Below are positions 45,911 to 54,603 of a DNA stretch of 64,000 nt, piece after piece; position 1 is the stretch's first letter, and every line of letters begins with the position of its first letter. Origin of the DNA: Albidovulum marisflavi (GTDB lineage: Bacteria > Pseudomonadota > Alphaproteobacteria > Rhodobacterales > Rhodobacteraceae); assembly GCF_025751435.1 (NCBI RefSeq), contig NZ_JAOWKY010000001.1, positions 1,038,001 through 1,102,000 of the forward strand. Reading direction: 5' to 3'. The notes beneath the pieces were generated by a model. That model made no database searches, was not told where the DNA came from, and saw only the letters and a list, made by a program, of their open reading frames with translations. Position numbers and translations under genes: made by a program.

Positions 45911-47169
45911 CAGGCGGCAAGCCTTTCGCGCAGCAATTCCAGCCGCGGTGCTTCCGTCACGGGACCATATAGCGCCAGCGCCGCCGCGCCCTCGACCATG
46001 CGGCCCGAGAAATCGCGCACGTTGGCGGTGGTCACCGCCTCGATCTTTTCGACGGTTTCCTCAAGGCGCGGAACGCGGCCCCAGATCGAGGTGTAGCGGG
46101 CAAGGCGTTCAGCGCGCGACGTCGGGCTTTCCAGCCCCATGACCAGGCCCGCCTTGAGTTGCGCGCGGGCGCGGGCGACCTCGGCCTCGGTCATGTCGTC
46201 GGCGGCACGCTTCAGTTCGTCCATGGTCAGGTTGCACAGCTCTCCGATCTCCTCGGCGGAGGTTCCGGCATAGACCGTGATCATGCCGGTTTCGTCATAG
46301 CTGCCCGCCTGGGCATAGATCGAATAGCACAAGCCGCGCTCTTCCCGGATCTTCTGGAACAGGCGCGATGACATGCCCCCGCCCATCGCGGTCGAATAGA
46401 TTTGCGCGGTGTAAAGGTCGGGGTGACGATAGCCGGGTCCGGCAAAGCCCATCGCGAAGTGGACCTGCTCAAGCTCCTTTTCCTCGCGACGTTCCGCTCC
46501 CTGCCAGCGCCCCGGTTCTGGCGCCCTGTCGCCCACGCGCTTGAGGTGCCCGAAGGTGGTTTCGGCGATCCGGACGATCTGATCGTGGTCGACCGCGCCC
46601 GCTGCGGCCAGGATCATCCGGTCGGGCCCGTAGTGTTCGGCGACGAAGCGGCGCAGATCGCTGCGGTTGAACGAGGATACGCGTTCCTCCGGGCCCAGGA
46701 TCGTGCGTCCCAGGGCCTGGTCGGGGAAGGCCGCCTCTTGCAGCCAATCAAAGATGATGTCGTCCGGCGTGTCGAGCGCCTGCCCGATCTCTTGCAGGAT
46801 GACGTGGCGCTCGACCTCGATCTCCTTCTCCTCGAACAGCGGATTGAGCACGATGTCCGTGATCACGTCGAGGGCCAGCGGCACGTCCGCTTCCAGAACG
46901 CGGGCATAGTAGGCCGTCATCTCGCGCGAGGTATAGGCGTTGATGTAGCCGCCGACATCCTCGATTTCCTCGGCGATGCGAAGGGCAGTGCGCCGCTTCG
47001 TGCCCTTGAAGGCCATGTGCTCAAGAAAATGCGCGATGCCGTTCTGATCGGCATGTTCGTGGCGCCCGCCTGCGTTGATCCATAGTCCGATGGCCGCCGA
47101 CCCCAGTGCCGGCATCCTTTCCGTGACGATCCGAAGACCGTTCGGCAGTGTTGTCAGGTTCGTGTTCAA
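45910..47169 (-). CDS. M16-family zinc protease (processing peptidase type)
   Basis: 419 aa. The inverted zinc motif HxxEH is H47-F-L-E-H51 in 'NGIAHFLEHMAFKGTKRR', with the third-ligand region 'EEKEIEVERHVILQEIGQAL'. 'GPEERVSSFNRSDLRRFVAE' and 'GGGMSSRLFQKIREERGLCY' complete the catalytic and substrate-binding parts. Close in character to the mitochondrial processing peptidase beta subunit and its bacterial relatives. The start overlaps the thrC stop by 4 bp. The cytoplasmic or periplasmic target is unknown; no signal peptide is evident. Confidence 0.93.
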   Translation of the reverse strand: MNTNLTTLPNGLRIVTERMPALGSAAIGLWINAGGRHEHADQNGIAHFLEHMAFKGTKRRTALRIAEEIEDVGGYINAYTSREMTAYYARVLEADVPLALDVITDIVLNPLFEEKEIEVERHVILQEIGQALDTPDDIIFDWLQEAAFPDQALGRTILGPEERVSSFNRSDLRRFVAEHYGPDRMILAAAGAVDHDQIVRIAETTFGHLKRVGDRAPEPGRWQGAERREEKELEQVHFAMGFAGPGYRHPDLYTAQIYSTAMGGGMSSRLFQKIREERGLCYSIYAQAGSYDETGMITVYAGTSAEEIGELCNLTMDELKRAADDMTEAEVARARAQLKAGLVMGLESPTSRAERLARYTSIWGRVPRLEETVEKIEAVTTANVRDFSGRMVEGAAALALYGPVTEAPRLELLRERLAA

Positions 47170-48554
47170 CGGGCGCGCCTTTCGTGGACGAGGGCTTCAA
47201 GGGCGGAAAGGTCGTTGGGCACGCGGGTCACGCGTTCGGCCCGGTCGAACAGATCGGCCATGCGCGGCGGCAGGCCGGGGCGGATGCCGGTCGCAGCTTC
47301 GACCGCATCAGGGAACTTGGCGGGATGAGCCGTCGCCAGCGTGATCATCGGAACCGCACCCAGATGATCCTGCGCGACCTTCACGCCGACCGCCGAGTGC
47401 GGGCAGAGAAGCTCGCCCGACACGGTGCGCTCATCGGCGATCGTCTCGAGGGTTTCCTCTTCGGACACGCGGCCGGAGGCGAAGGTGTCGCGCAGCCATT
47501 CCATCGCGCCCTGGCTGATCGCGAAACCGCCCGTGGTCTTCATTTCGTCCATCAGCTGTGCGACCGCGCCACCGTCACGACCGTAGGCATCGAACAGCGC
47601 TCGTTCGAAGTTCGAAGAGATCTCGATATCCATCGAGGGCGAGATCGAGGGTTTGACGCCGCCCATCTCATAGCGCCCGGTGGTCATGCAGCGGTGCAGG
47701 ATGTCGTTCTGGTTGGTGGCGATCACCAGCTTGTCGATCGGCAGTCCCATGCGCTTGGCGATGTAGCCCGCGAAGATGTCGCCGAAGTTGCCGGTGGGCA
47801 CTGTGAAGCTGACTTCACGGTGCGGTGCGCCCAGCGAAACGGCAGAGGTGAAGTAGTAGACAACCTGCGCCAGCACCCGCGCCCAGTTGATCGAGTTGAC
47901 GCCGGCAAGGCCGACGGCATCGCGGAACTCGAAATGGTTGAACATGTCCTTGAGCCGCGCCTGGCAGTCGTCGAACGTGCCGTCGAGCGCCAGCGCGTGC
48001 ACGTTCGCCTCGGAAGGCGTCGTCATCTGTCGGCGCTGGACCTCGGAGACCCGGCCATGGGGGAAGAGGATGAAGACGTCGACATTTTCGAGGCCGCGGA
48101 ATGCCTCGATCGCCGCCGAGCCGGTATCGCCCGACGTCGCGCCCACGATTGTCACCCGCCGACCATCCCGCTGAAGCGCGATCTGGAACAGCTGGCCGAT
48201 CAGCTGCATTGCGAAGTCCTTGAAGGCCAGTGTCGGCCCGTGGAACAGCTCAAGCAGGAAGTGGTTCGGGGCCAGCTGCACCAGCGGCGCGCGGGCGGCG
48301 TGGCCGAAACCCGCATAGGCCTTGGCGATGGCCGAACGGAACTCATCGTCAGAAAACGCGTCACCAACGAAGGGACGCATGATGCGGAAGGCGGCTTCCT
48401 CGTAAGACAGACCGGCAAGCGCGGCGATTTCTTCCTTGCCCAGCGTCGGGATGGTTTCGGGGACGTAGAGCCCGCCATCACGGGCCAGGCCCGTCAGCAT
48501 CGCTTCGCCAAAGCTCAGGATCGGGGCCTGGCCCCTCGTGGAAACGTAGCGCAT
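47166..48554 (-). CDS. thrC: Threonine synthase
   Basis: 462 aa PLP enzyme that converts O-phosphohomoserine to threonine. The PLP lysine is K112 in 'FHGPTLAFKDFAMQLIG'; the phosphate-binding glycine loop 'TSGDTGSAAIEAF' and N-terminal 'YVSTRGQAPILSFGEAML' are typical of the long (fungal/proteobacterial) form. It precedes the M16 gene with a 4-bp overlap and follows SURF1 by 10 bp. Confidence 0.96.
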   Translation of the reverse strand: MRYVSTRGQAPILSFGEAMLTGLARDGGLYVPETIPTLGKEEIAALAGLSYEEAAFRIMRPFVGDAFSDDEFRSAIAKAYAGFGHAARAPLVQLAPNHFLLELFHGPTLAFKDFAMQLIGQLFQIALQRDGRRVTIVGATSGDTGSAAIEAFRGLENVDVFILFPHGRVSEVQRRQMTTPSEANVHALALDGTFDDCQARLKDMFNHFEFRDAVGLAGVNSINWARVLAQVVYYFTSAVSLGAPHREVSFTVPTGNFGDIFAGYIAKRMGLPIDKLVIATNQNDILHRCMTTGRYEMGGVKPSISPSMDIEISSNFERALFDAYGRDGGAVAQLMDEMKTTGGFAISQGAMEWLRDTFASGRVSEEETLETIADERTVSGELLCPHSAVGVKVAQDHLGAVPMITLATAHPAKFPDAVEAATGIRPGLPPRMADLFDRAERVTRVPNDLSALEALVHERRAR

Positions 48555-48564
48555 TCTTCCGTCC

Positions 48565-49245
48565 TCAGATCGTTCTCCGCCTGATACGCCAGAGCAGGTA
48601 AAGTGTCATCCCCGCCCAGACGGCTGCCAGCGAAAACCAGGTGATTGCATAGTTCATGTGATCGTTCGGAATGCCGGAGGTGTCGACCGGCCGGGGCACG
48701 ATACCCTGTGCGTCACCCTCCGCCGTCCGGATCACGACCATCAGCGGGTCGGTTTCAAGGCTTTCGGCCATCGCCTTGACGTCTCGGGCGAACCAGAGTC
48801 CTGTCGTGGCATCGGGTGGCGGGGTGTAGGCGTCGGATTCATTGGGCCAGTGCAGGTTCCCGGTGACGGTCAGCGCCACCGGCGGCCGTGCCGCGTCGCG
48901 CGCGTCTTCGGAAAGGAAGCCCCTGTCGATCAGTATACGGCGACCGCCGTCGGTTTCCAGGACGGCGATCACCTCATATCCGGCGCCGACGTGCTTTTGG
49001 CCCGACAGCACCAGGATTTCCTGCCCGGTGGTGCGACCGGAGGCCGTGACGGGCAGGTAGATCTGCGTTTCCGGGTCGGGGCTGCCAAGGGCGAAAACAT
49101 CCACGGGCGTGCCGTCGATCCTTGCGGCGATCTGATCCAGCATCGTCTCTTTCCACTCCAGGCGCCGAAGCTGCCAGAAGCCCAGAGACATCAGGATCGC
49201 GATCCCGCAAAGACCGAGAGCCAAGGGAAAAAGAACGCGGCGCAT
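48565..49245 (-). CDS. SURF1-family cytochrome oxidase assembly protein
   Basis: 226 aa. Two membrane helices at the ends ('LFPLALGLCGIAILMSLGFW' and 'YAITWFSLAAVWAGMTLYLL') flank a periplasmic domain with 'ILIDRGFLSEDARD', the SURF1 pattern. SURF1 helps deliver heme a to subunit I of aa3-type oxidases. The ATG at 49245 has GAGG immediately after the T-run of the upstream terminator. A longer frame to 49686 is antisense-like read-through of ctaE and is rejected. Confidence 0.9.
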   Translation of the reverse strand: MRRVLFPLALGLCGIAILMSLGFWQLRRLEWKETMLDQIAARIDGTPVDVFALGSPDPETQIYLPVTASGRTTGQEILVLSGQKHVGAGYEVIAVLETDGGRRILIDRGFLSEDARDAARPPVALTVTGNLHWPNESDAYTPPPDATTGLWFARDVKAMAESLETDPLMVVIRTAEGDAQGIVPRPVDTSGIPNDHMNYAITWFSLAAVWAGMTLYLLWRIRRRTI

Positions 49246-49261
49246 CGTCACCTCAAAAAGA

Positions 49262-49285
49262 AAGCGCGGGGTTTCCCCCGCGCTT
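49262..49285 (-). terminator. Terminator between ctaE and SURF1
   Basis: Read on the minus strand: AAGCGCGGGG-gaaa-CCCCGCGCTT, a perfect 10-bp stem with a GAAA tetraloop, followed by TCTTTTTG. It should end most cox transcripts after ctaE; the SURF1 ribosome-binding site begins right after the T-run, so SURF1 and downstream genes depend on read-through or a separate promoter. Confidence 0.85.
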
Positions 49286-49310
49286 GTCAGTTCCACTGCG
49301 GGTTCAGCGC

Positions 49311-50111
49311 TTACTGGCCCCAGACATAGATCGCGGCGAACAGGAACAGCCACACCACGTCGACGAAATGCCAGTACCAGGCGGCGGCCTCGAAGCCGAC
49401 ATGGTGATCGGGGGTGAAGTGGCCCTTCATTGCCCGGATCATGCAGACAAGAAGGAACACGGTGCCGATGATCACGTGCGCGCCGTGGAAGCCCGTCGCC
49501 ATGAAGAACGAGGCGCCGTAGATGTTGCCCGCGAAGCCGAAGGCGGCGTGGCTGTACTCGTAGGCCTGCAGGAAGGTGAAGCAGACGCCAAGGAAAACTG
49601 CCAGAGCAAGGCCGTTGATCATGTCCTTGCGGTTGTTTTCGTGCGCGATCGCATGGTGCGCCCAGGTGGCCGCGGCGCCCGAGCACAGCAGGATCAGCGT
49701 ATTGATCAGCGGCAGGTGCCAGGGGTCGAAGGTCTCGATTCCCACCGGCGGCCAGACGCCGTCGACCGCGGGGCTTTCAGGGCCCATCGGGTAAAGCGCG
49801 TGCTTGAAGAAGGTCCAGAACCATGCCGAGAAGAACATGACCTCGGACATGATGAACAGGATGAAGCCATAGCGCAGGCCGATCCGCACGACCGGCGTGT
49901 GGTCGCCCGTCTGCGCTTCGTGAACCACGTTGGCCCACCAGGCGTACATGACGTAGGCCACCAGCGCGAAGCCGATCAGGAAGATGAACGGCGTGACGGC
50001 ATGCATCCACATGACGGCGCCGAAAAGCATGATGAAGCCGCCCACCGCGCCGAGGAACGGCAGAAGAGACGGTTGCAGGATATGGTAGTCGTGGTTTTTC
50101 GCGTGCGCCAT
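49311..50111 (-). CDS. ctaE: Cytochrome c oxidase subunit III
   Basis: 266 aa with seven predicted membrane helices. '[20 protein letters not shown]', '[20 protein letters not shown]' and '[20 protein letters not shown]' are subunit III signatures, including the conserved Glu in 'SEVMFF'. Part of the aa3-type oxidase; it helps proton uptake stability and oxygen access. It ends the ctaC-ctaB-small ORF-ctaG-ctaE operon and is followed by a terminator. Subunit I is not in the window. Confidence 0.96.
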   Translation of the reverse strand: MAHAKNHDYHILQPSLLPFLGAVGGFIMLFGAVMWMHAVTPFIFLIGFALVAYVMYAWWANVVHEAQTGDHTPVVRIGLRYGFILFIMSEVMFFSAWFWTFFKHALYPMGPESPAVDGVWPPVGIETFDPWHLPLINTLILLCSGAAATWAHHAIAHENNRKDMINGLALAVFLGVCFTFLQAYEYSHAAFGFAGNIYGASFFMATGFHGAHVIIGTVFLLVCMIRAMKGHFTPDHHVGFEAAAWYWHFVDVVWLFLFAAIYVWGQ

Positions 50112-50132
50112 GTCGGTTTCCCTGATTTGGCC

Positions 50133-50711
50133 TCAGTTATAGTTTGGCCCTTCGGCGGGCGGAAGAGCCGCCTGAGCCTGGGGCAGGTCGATTTCAAAGA
50201 ACGTGTACGACAGGGTTATGTCGCGAATGTGGTTCGCGTCGCTGTCTTCCACCAGGTCCGGGTCGACGAAGAAGATGACCGGCATCTCCACACGCTCACC
50301 GGGTTGCAGCACCTGCTCGGTGAAGCAGAAGCACTGGATCTTGGAAAAGTAGTATCCGGCAAGGTCGGGCGCGACGTTGTAGGTGGCCTGACCCGCGATC
50401 GGATGATCGGTCGGATTGTAGGCCTCGTAGAACGCCATGCCGGTTTCGCCGATCTTTACTGTCATCTCATTCTGAAGCGGGCGGAATTCCCATCCCATTC
50501 CCGGTGCCGTGTTCGCGTCGAAGCGCACGGTCACGGTTTCGTCCAGAACGGTGTCGGCGCCAGCTTCGCGAATGCTGGGCGTTCCGCCATAGCCGGTCAC
50601 CTGGCAGAACCAGGTGTAAAAAGGAACGGCGGCCCAGGCGAGCGCACCCATCGTCAGGATCACCCCGACGAGCATGGCCGCCGTCCGGTTGTTCCCCTCG
50701 AGCCGCTTCAC
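50133..50711 (-). CDS. ctaG: Cytochrome c oxidase assembly protein CtaG/Cox11
   Basis: 192 aa. One N-terminal membrane helix ('AAMLVGVILTMGALAWAAVP'), then a periplasmic domain with 'TWFCQVTGYGGT' and the copper-binding 'KIQCFCFTEQVLQPGE' (CxC). Cox11 delivers copper to the CuB site of subunit I. The GTG start at 50711 follows GGAGG and overlaps the upstream small-gene stop (GTGA). Confidence 0.95.
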   Translation of the reverse strand: MKRLEGNNRTAAMLVGVILTMGALAWAAVPFYTWFCQVTGYGGTPSIREAGADTVLDETVTVRFDANTAPGMGWEFRPLQNEMTVKIGETGMAFYEAYNPTDHPIAGQATYNVAPDLAGYYFSKIQCFCFTEQVLQPGERVEMPVIFFVDPDLVEDSDANHIRDITLSYTFFEIDLPQAQAALPPAEGPNYN

Positions 50712-50875
50712 TGGCTTGCCTCCATTCCGGGAGGATTGCCGTGCTCGTCCTGGCGCGAAACCTTGACGATCGTCAGGCCGAACACCAGGATGACGAACGC
50801 GCCCAGAACCAGGCCAAGACCCAGGTTGCGGCCGAAGCGGCGGCGGTGAAGTTCGTGATCGGCGTGGATCGCCAT
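50708..50875 (-). CDS. Small single-span membrane protein of the cox operon
   Basis: 55 aa. 'RRRFGRNLGLGLVLGAFVIL' begins a single membrane helix, with a basic N-terminus and a short polar tail. It is coupled on both sides: its ATG overlaps the ctaB stop (TAATG) and its stop overlaps the ctaG start. Similar short proteins sit at this place in other alphaproteobacterial cox operons (sometimes called CoxF). Too small for many gene finders. Function unknown; likely in oxidase assembly. Confidence 0.82.
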   Translation of the reverse strand: MAIHADHELHRRRFGRNLGLGLVLGAFVILVFGLTIVKVSRQDEHGNPPGMEASQ

Positions 50876-51807
50876 TACCACCCTCCAAGCCCGATTGGCG
50901 CAAGGCTCGCCTCGATCAGAAGCGCGCCGAAGTGCAGGAACAGGTATGCAAGCGACAGCTTGAAGAAGCTCTTCTCGGCCCGGTAACCGTCGGCTTCCGC
51001 AGTGTCCTCGTTTCGACGAAGAATGCGGACCGCACCAAGAATGAACAGGGCGTTCAGCACGATCGCGGCCGCCAAGGTCACCGGCCCGCCAATTGACGAC
51101 AGGGCCAGCGCCACGGCACAGGGTGCCAGAAGCAGCGTGTAGACGAAGATGTGCTTGCGGGTTGCCGGACGTCCGTGCGTAACGGTCAGCATCGGCACGC
51201 CGGCATTCGAATAGTCGTCCTTCATGAAGAGCGCGAGCGCCCAGAAATGCGGCGGCGTCCACATGAAGATGACAAGGAACATCAGGACGGATTCGACCGA
51301 GATGCCACCCGTGGCGACGGCCCATCCGATCATCGGAGGGAAGGCACCAGCGGCGCCGCCGATGACGATGTTCTGCGGGGTAGAGCGCTTCAGCCACATC
51401 GTGTAGACGACGGCGTAGAAGAAGATGGTGAAGGCCAGAAACGCGCCTGCGAACCAGTTTGCGGCAAGTCCCAGCATCAGGACCGAAATCAACGAAAGCG
51501 CAAGGCCGAAGGCCAGCGCCTCGCCTTCGCCGATCCGGCCCGCCGGGATCGGGCGACCACGGGTGCGGCGCATCACGCGGTCGATGTCCGCGTCATACCA
51601 CATGTTCAGGGCACCCGATGCGCCGCCGCCCAGGGCGATGAAAAGAATCGAGGTGAAGGCAACGAAGGGGTGGACGCCGACGGGCGCCACGATCAGGCCG
51701 ACCATCGCCGTAAAAACAACCAGGGACATCACGCGCGGCTTCAGGAGTTGGACGTAATCGCCAAACCCCGCCTCTTGCGTGTGTTCATAGGCGCTCAGAT
51801 CGCTCAT
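50875..51807 (-). CDS. ctaB: Protoheme IX farnesyltransferase (heme O synthase)
   Basis: 310 aa UbiA-superfamily membrane enzyme. '[20 protein letters not shown]' carries the N-x-x-x-D-x-x-x-D prenyl-diphosphate motif, with a second acidic region '[17 protein letters not shown]'. It adds farnesyl to heme b to make heme o for the oxidase. The ATG at 51807 follows GGGGGAAG; the ATG at 51837 lacks a ribosome-binding site. Lies between ctaC and the 55-aa protein. Confidence 0.95.
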   Translation of the reverse strand: MSDLSAYEHTQEAGFGDYVQLLKPRVMSLVVFTAMVGLIVAPVGVHPFVAFTSILFIALGGGASGALNMWYDADIDRVMRRTRGRPIPAGRIGEGEALAFGLALSLISVLMLGLAANWFAGAFLAFTIFFYAVVYTMWLKRSTPQNIVIGGAAGAFPPMIGWAVATGGISVESVLMFLVIFMWTPPHFWALALFMKDDYSNAGVPMLTVTHGRPATRKHIFVYTLLLAPCAVALALSSIGGPVTLAAAIVLNALFILGAVRILRRNEDTAEADGYRAEKSFFKLSLAYLFLHFGALLIEASLAPIGLGGW

Positions 51808-51861
51808 CGCTTCCCCCCTGTGGTCGGACGCACCCATGGGGGCGCGTCCAGCCGCAAGTCC

Positions 51862-52725
51862 TTACTCGGACGATGCCACCTTGACAGGCGCAGCGGTGCC
51901 AAGGGCGGCAGTCTTGGTCCGGGCAAGCCAGCCCGCATATGCCTCTTCGCTGACAACCTTCACGGTGATCGGCATATAGGCGTGGTCCTTGCCGCAAAGC
52001 TCGGAGCACTGGCCGAAGAACACGCCTTCACGCTCTGCCTTGAACCAGAGCTGGGCGATGCGTCCCGGAACCCCGTCCTGCTTCACGGCGAACGCGGGAA
52101 CCGCCCAGGAATGGATCACGTCTGCGGCCGTGACGTTCACGACGACGGTCTTGCCGACCGGAACGACAACGGCGGTGTCCGTCGCAAGAAGGTATTCGTC
52201 GTCGCTGTAGCCGTTTGCCGCCAGGTCTTCCCGCGCCAGCATGAAGCTGTCGAACGAGATTTCCTCGTCCGGGTATTCGTAGGACCAGAACCACTGGTTG
52301 CCGGTCGCCTTGATCACGACGTCACCGTGCGGGATCTGCTGCTGCTTGAACAGGATCGGAAGCGAGTTCGCGCCGAGCACCACGAGGATCAGCACCGGCA
52401 CAAGCGTCCAGGCGATCTCGAGCGGGGTGTTGTGGCTGAACTTCGCCGGCTTCGGGTTGGCGCGGCTGTTGAAGCGCAGGATGGCGATCAGCAGAAGGGC
52501 CATGACCAACGCGCTGACCGCGATGCAAAGGTACAGCAGCATTCCGTCCAGCCACTGCTGGTCGCGGGCGAGTTCCGTCGCCGCGGGTTGGAAGCCAATC
52601 CCGCCAGCATGGGGTTTGCCGACGCTTTCAAGGCCCGTTATTCCATCTTGGGCAAGCGCCGATCCGGCGACGAGGGTTGCGGTGATGGCGGCCCCGAGGC
52701 CGGAAAGTTTTGTCGCAAAGCGCAT
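51862..52725 (-). CDS. ctaC: Cytochrome c oxidase subunit II
   Basis: 287 aa. Signal peptide to about residue 25 ([20 protein letters not shown], then GSALAQ), two membrane helices (about 60-85 and 104-125), then the CuA cupredoxin domain: '[18 protein letters not shown]' and '[19 protein letters not shown]', which supply the His/Cys/Cys/His/Met ligands. '[13 protein letters not shown]' is the aromatic electron-entry region. The ATG at 52725 is preferred; a longer frame to 52821 lacks a signal peptide at its start. First gene of the operon, divergent from tldD, with a candidate -10 TAATAT at 52825-52820. Confidence 0.96.
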   Translation of the reverse strand: MRFATKLSGLGAAITATLVAGSALAQDGITGLESVGKPHAGGIGFQPAATELARDQQWLDGMLLYLCIAVSALVMALLLIAILRFNSRANPKPAKFSHNTPLEIAWTLVPVLILVVLGANSLPILFKQQQIPHGDVVIKATGNQWFWSYEYPDEEISFDSFMLAREDLAANGYSDDEYLLATDTAVVVPVGKTVVVNVTAADVIHSWAVPAFAVKQDGVPGRIAQLWFKAEREGVFFGQCSELCGKDHAYMPITVKVVSEEAYAGWLARTKTAALGTAAPVKVASSE

Positions 52726-52868
52726 GTCGTTTTCCCGTTCCTGCCGCGGCTTTTTATGCCGCTTCCCGGCCCTGCCCTTTCCCTGGCAAGGGCCGGTTGT
52801 ATCTGCGAACTCTAAAATCATATTAGAAGCAAGGCGACAAGCGAAACCAACGCGGCACGGCGTCGCTT

Positions 52869-52882
52869 TTGATCGATATCAA
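52869..52882. promoter_or_regulatory. FNR/FnrL-type binding site between ctaC and tldD
   Basis: TTGAT-CGAT-ATCAA, a perfect match to the FNR consensus TTGAT-N4-ATCAA. It is 20 bp upstream of the tldD start and about 60 bp upstream of the inferred ctaC transcription start. Oxygen control of the aa3 oxidase operon, tldD or both is inferred. Confidence 0.7.
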
Positions 52883-52902
52883 GGACAGGAAAGCGATCTG
52901 CC

Positions 52903-54324
52903 ATGAACGATACCCGGTTTTCTCCGTTCGAGACCCATCTGGATGAGGGCAGGGCGCTTGCGATTCTGCGCGACACGGTCGCAGGAGCCGAAGACGGGGA
53001 GCTGTTTCTTGAGCGCCGCCGGTCGGAAGCGCTGGTTTTCGACGACGGACGCCTGAGGAATGCAAGCTACGACGCGTCGGAAGGATTCGGGCTTCGCGCG
53101 GTCAACGGCGACGTCGCGGGCTATGCCCATTCGACCGAGATTTCGGAACAGTCGCTTCGCCGTGCGGCCGAAACCGCGCGGCTTGCCGTGGGCGCGGGTG
53201 GGGGCGCCCTGGCCGCCCCCCCACCGGGAACCAACCGCAAGCTTTACACCGAGGCCGATCCGATGGCCGACGCCACCTTCGGGATCAAGGTTGAAACCCT
53301 TCGGGAAATCGACGCCTTCGCCCGCGCGTTGGATCCTCGTGTCGTGCAGGTGTCGGCCACGATCGCGGCATCGCTGCAAGAGGTTTTCATACTGCGGCCA
53401 GAAGGCAGGCTTGTTTCGGACATTCGCCCGATGAGCCGGCTCAACATATCGGTCATCGTCGAGGAAAACGGGCGGCGCGAAAGCGGCGGGCACGGCGGCG
53501 GCGGCCGTGCGGGGCTTGCGGCGCTGATGGTGCCCGATCACTGGCAATCCGTCGCGCGAGAGGCGCTGCGCATCGCACTTGTCAACCTCAGAGCCGTGCC
53601 CGCGCCGGCGGGGGTGCTGGATGTCGCCCTGGGCGCCGGCTGGCCCGGTGTCCTGTTGCACGAGGCCGTCGGGCACGGCCTCGAGGGGGACTTCAACCGC
53701 AAGGGGACCTCTGCCTTCGCGGGCCTGATGGGGCAAAGAGTCGCAGCCCCCGGCGTCACCGTCCTGGACGACGGCACCATTCCCGACCGGCGCGGCTCGA
53801 TCACGATTGATGACGAAGGCACGCCTTCGGGGCGAAACGTGCTGATCGAGGACGGTATACTGGTCGGCTACATGCAGGACCGGCAGAATGCGCGCCTGAT
53901 GGGTGTGGCGGCGACCGGAAACGGGCGTCGCGAAAGTTTCGCGCATATTCCGATGCCCCGGATGACGAACACCTACATGCTGGGCGGCACGGCAGATCCC
54001 GGCGCGATCGTGGCCGAGGTCAGGGACGGGATCTACGCCGTCGGATTCGGCGGCGGACAGGTCGACATCACCAACGGCAAGTTCGTCTTTTCCTGCACGG
54101 AGGCCTATCGCGTGAAGAACGGCGTCGTGGGCGATCCGGTCAAGGGCGCCACGCTGATCGGTGACGGTGCGACGGCGATGAAGAACATCCGCGCGATCGG
54201 AAACGACATGAAGCTTGATCCCGGCGTCGGCAATTGCGGAAAGGCCGGGCAGTGGGTGCCTGTGGGCGTCGGTCAGCCGACCCTGCTGATCGGCGGGCTG
54301 ACTGTCGGCGGATCGGCTGCCTGA
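52903..54324 (+). CDS. tldD: TldD metalloprotease
   Basis: 473 aa. The zinc motif HExxxH is H253-E254-A-V-G-H258 in 'GVLLHEAVGHGLEGDFNRK'; 'RGSITIDDEGTPSGRNVLIE' and 'PRMTNTYMLGG' are family signatures. With TldE it degrades unfolded peptides and matures some RiPPs (microcins, PQQ-like). tldE is not in the window. Divergent from ctaC, a common arrangement in Rhodobacterales. Confidence 0.95.
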   Translation: MNDTRFSPFETHLDEGRALAILRDTVAGAEDGELFLERRRSEALVFDDGRLRNASYDASEGFGLRAVNGDVAGYAHSTEISEQSLRRAAETARLAVGAGGGALAAPPPGTNRKLYTEADPMADATFGIKVETLREIDAFARALDPRVVQVSATIAASLQEVFILRPEGRLVSDIRPMSRLNISVIVEENGRRESGGHGGGGRAGLAALMVPDHWQSVAREALRIALVNLRAVPAPAGVLDVALGAGWPGVLLHEAVGHGLEGDFNRKGTSAFAGLMGQRVAAPGVTVLDDGTIPDRRGSITIDDEGTPSGRNVLIEDGILVGYMQDRQNARLMGVAATGNGRRESFAHIPMPRMTNTYMLGGTADPGAIVAEVRDGIYAVGFGGGQVDITNGKFVFSCTEAYRVKNGVVGDPVKGATLIGDGATAMKNIRAIGNDMKLDPGVGNCGKAGQWVPVGVGQPTLLIGGLTVGGSAA

Positions 54325-54603
54325 CGTAAGGTAAGGTTTTCCTGCCTTGCGGATAAATTGACCTTGCGGTCTAAAACGCCCTTGGCGCACGGCTGCGTCG
54401 CCGGAGGAATGTTATTCAGTGTCAGGTTTTTTGTACCTCCGGCCAGCCCCGGCCCCAAGTCTTTCAGTAAAGCGCGCACAAGCACCAACTGCGTCGAAAT
54501 ATTTTGGAACCGAGGGTCTTGGCCCCGCGATTCGTAATCTTTGATTAACCTTGCCGGGTGATCTTCGGCCTTGCGAGTGAGGCGCAGGCACGAAGGACAA
54601 GGT

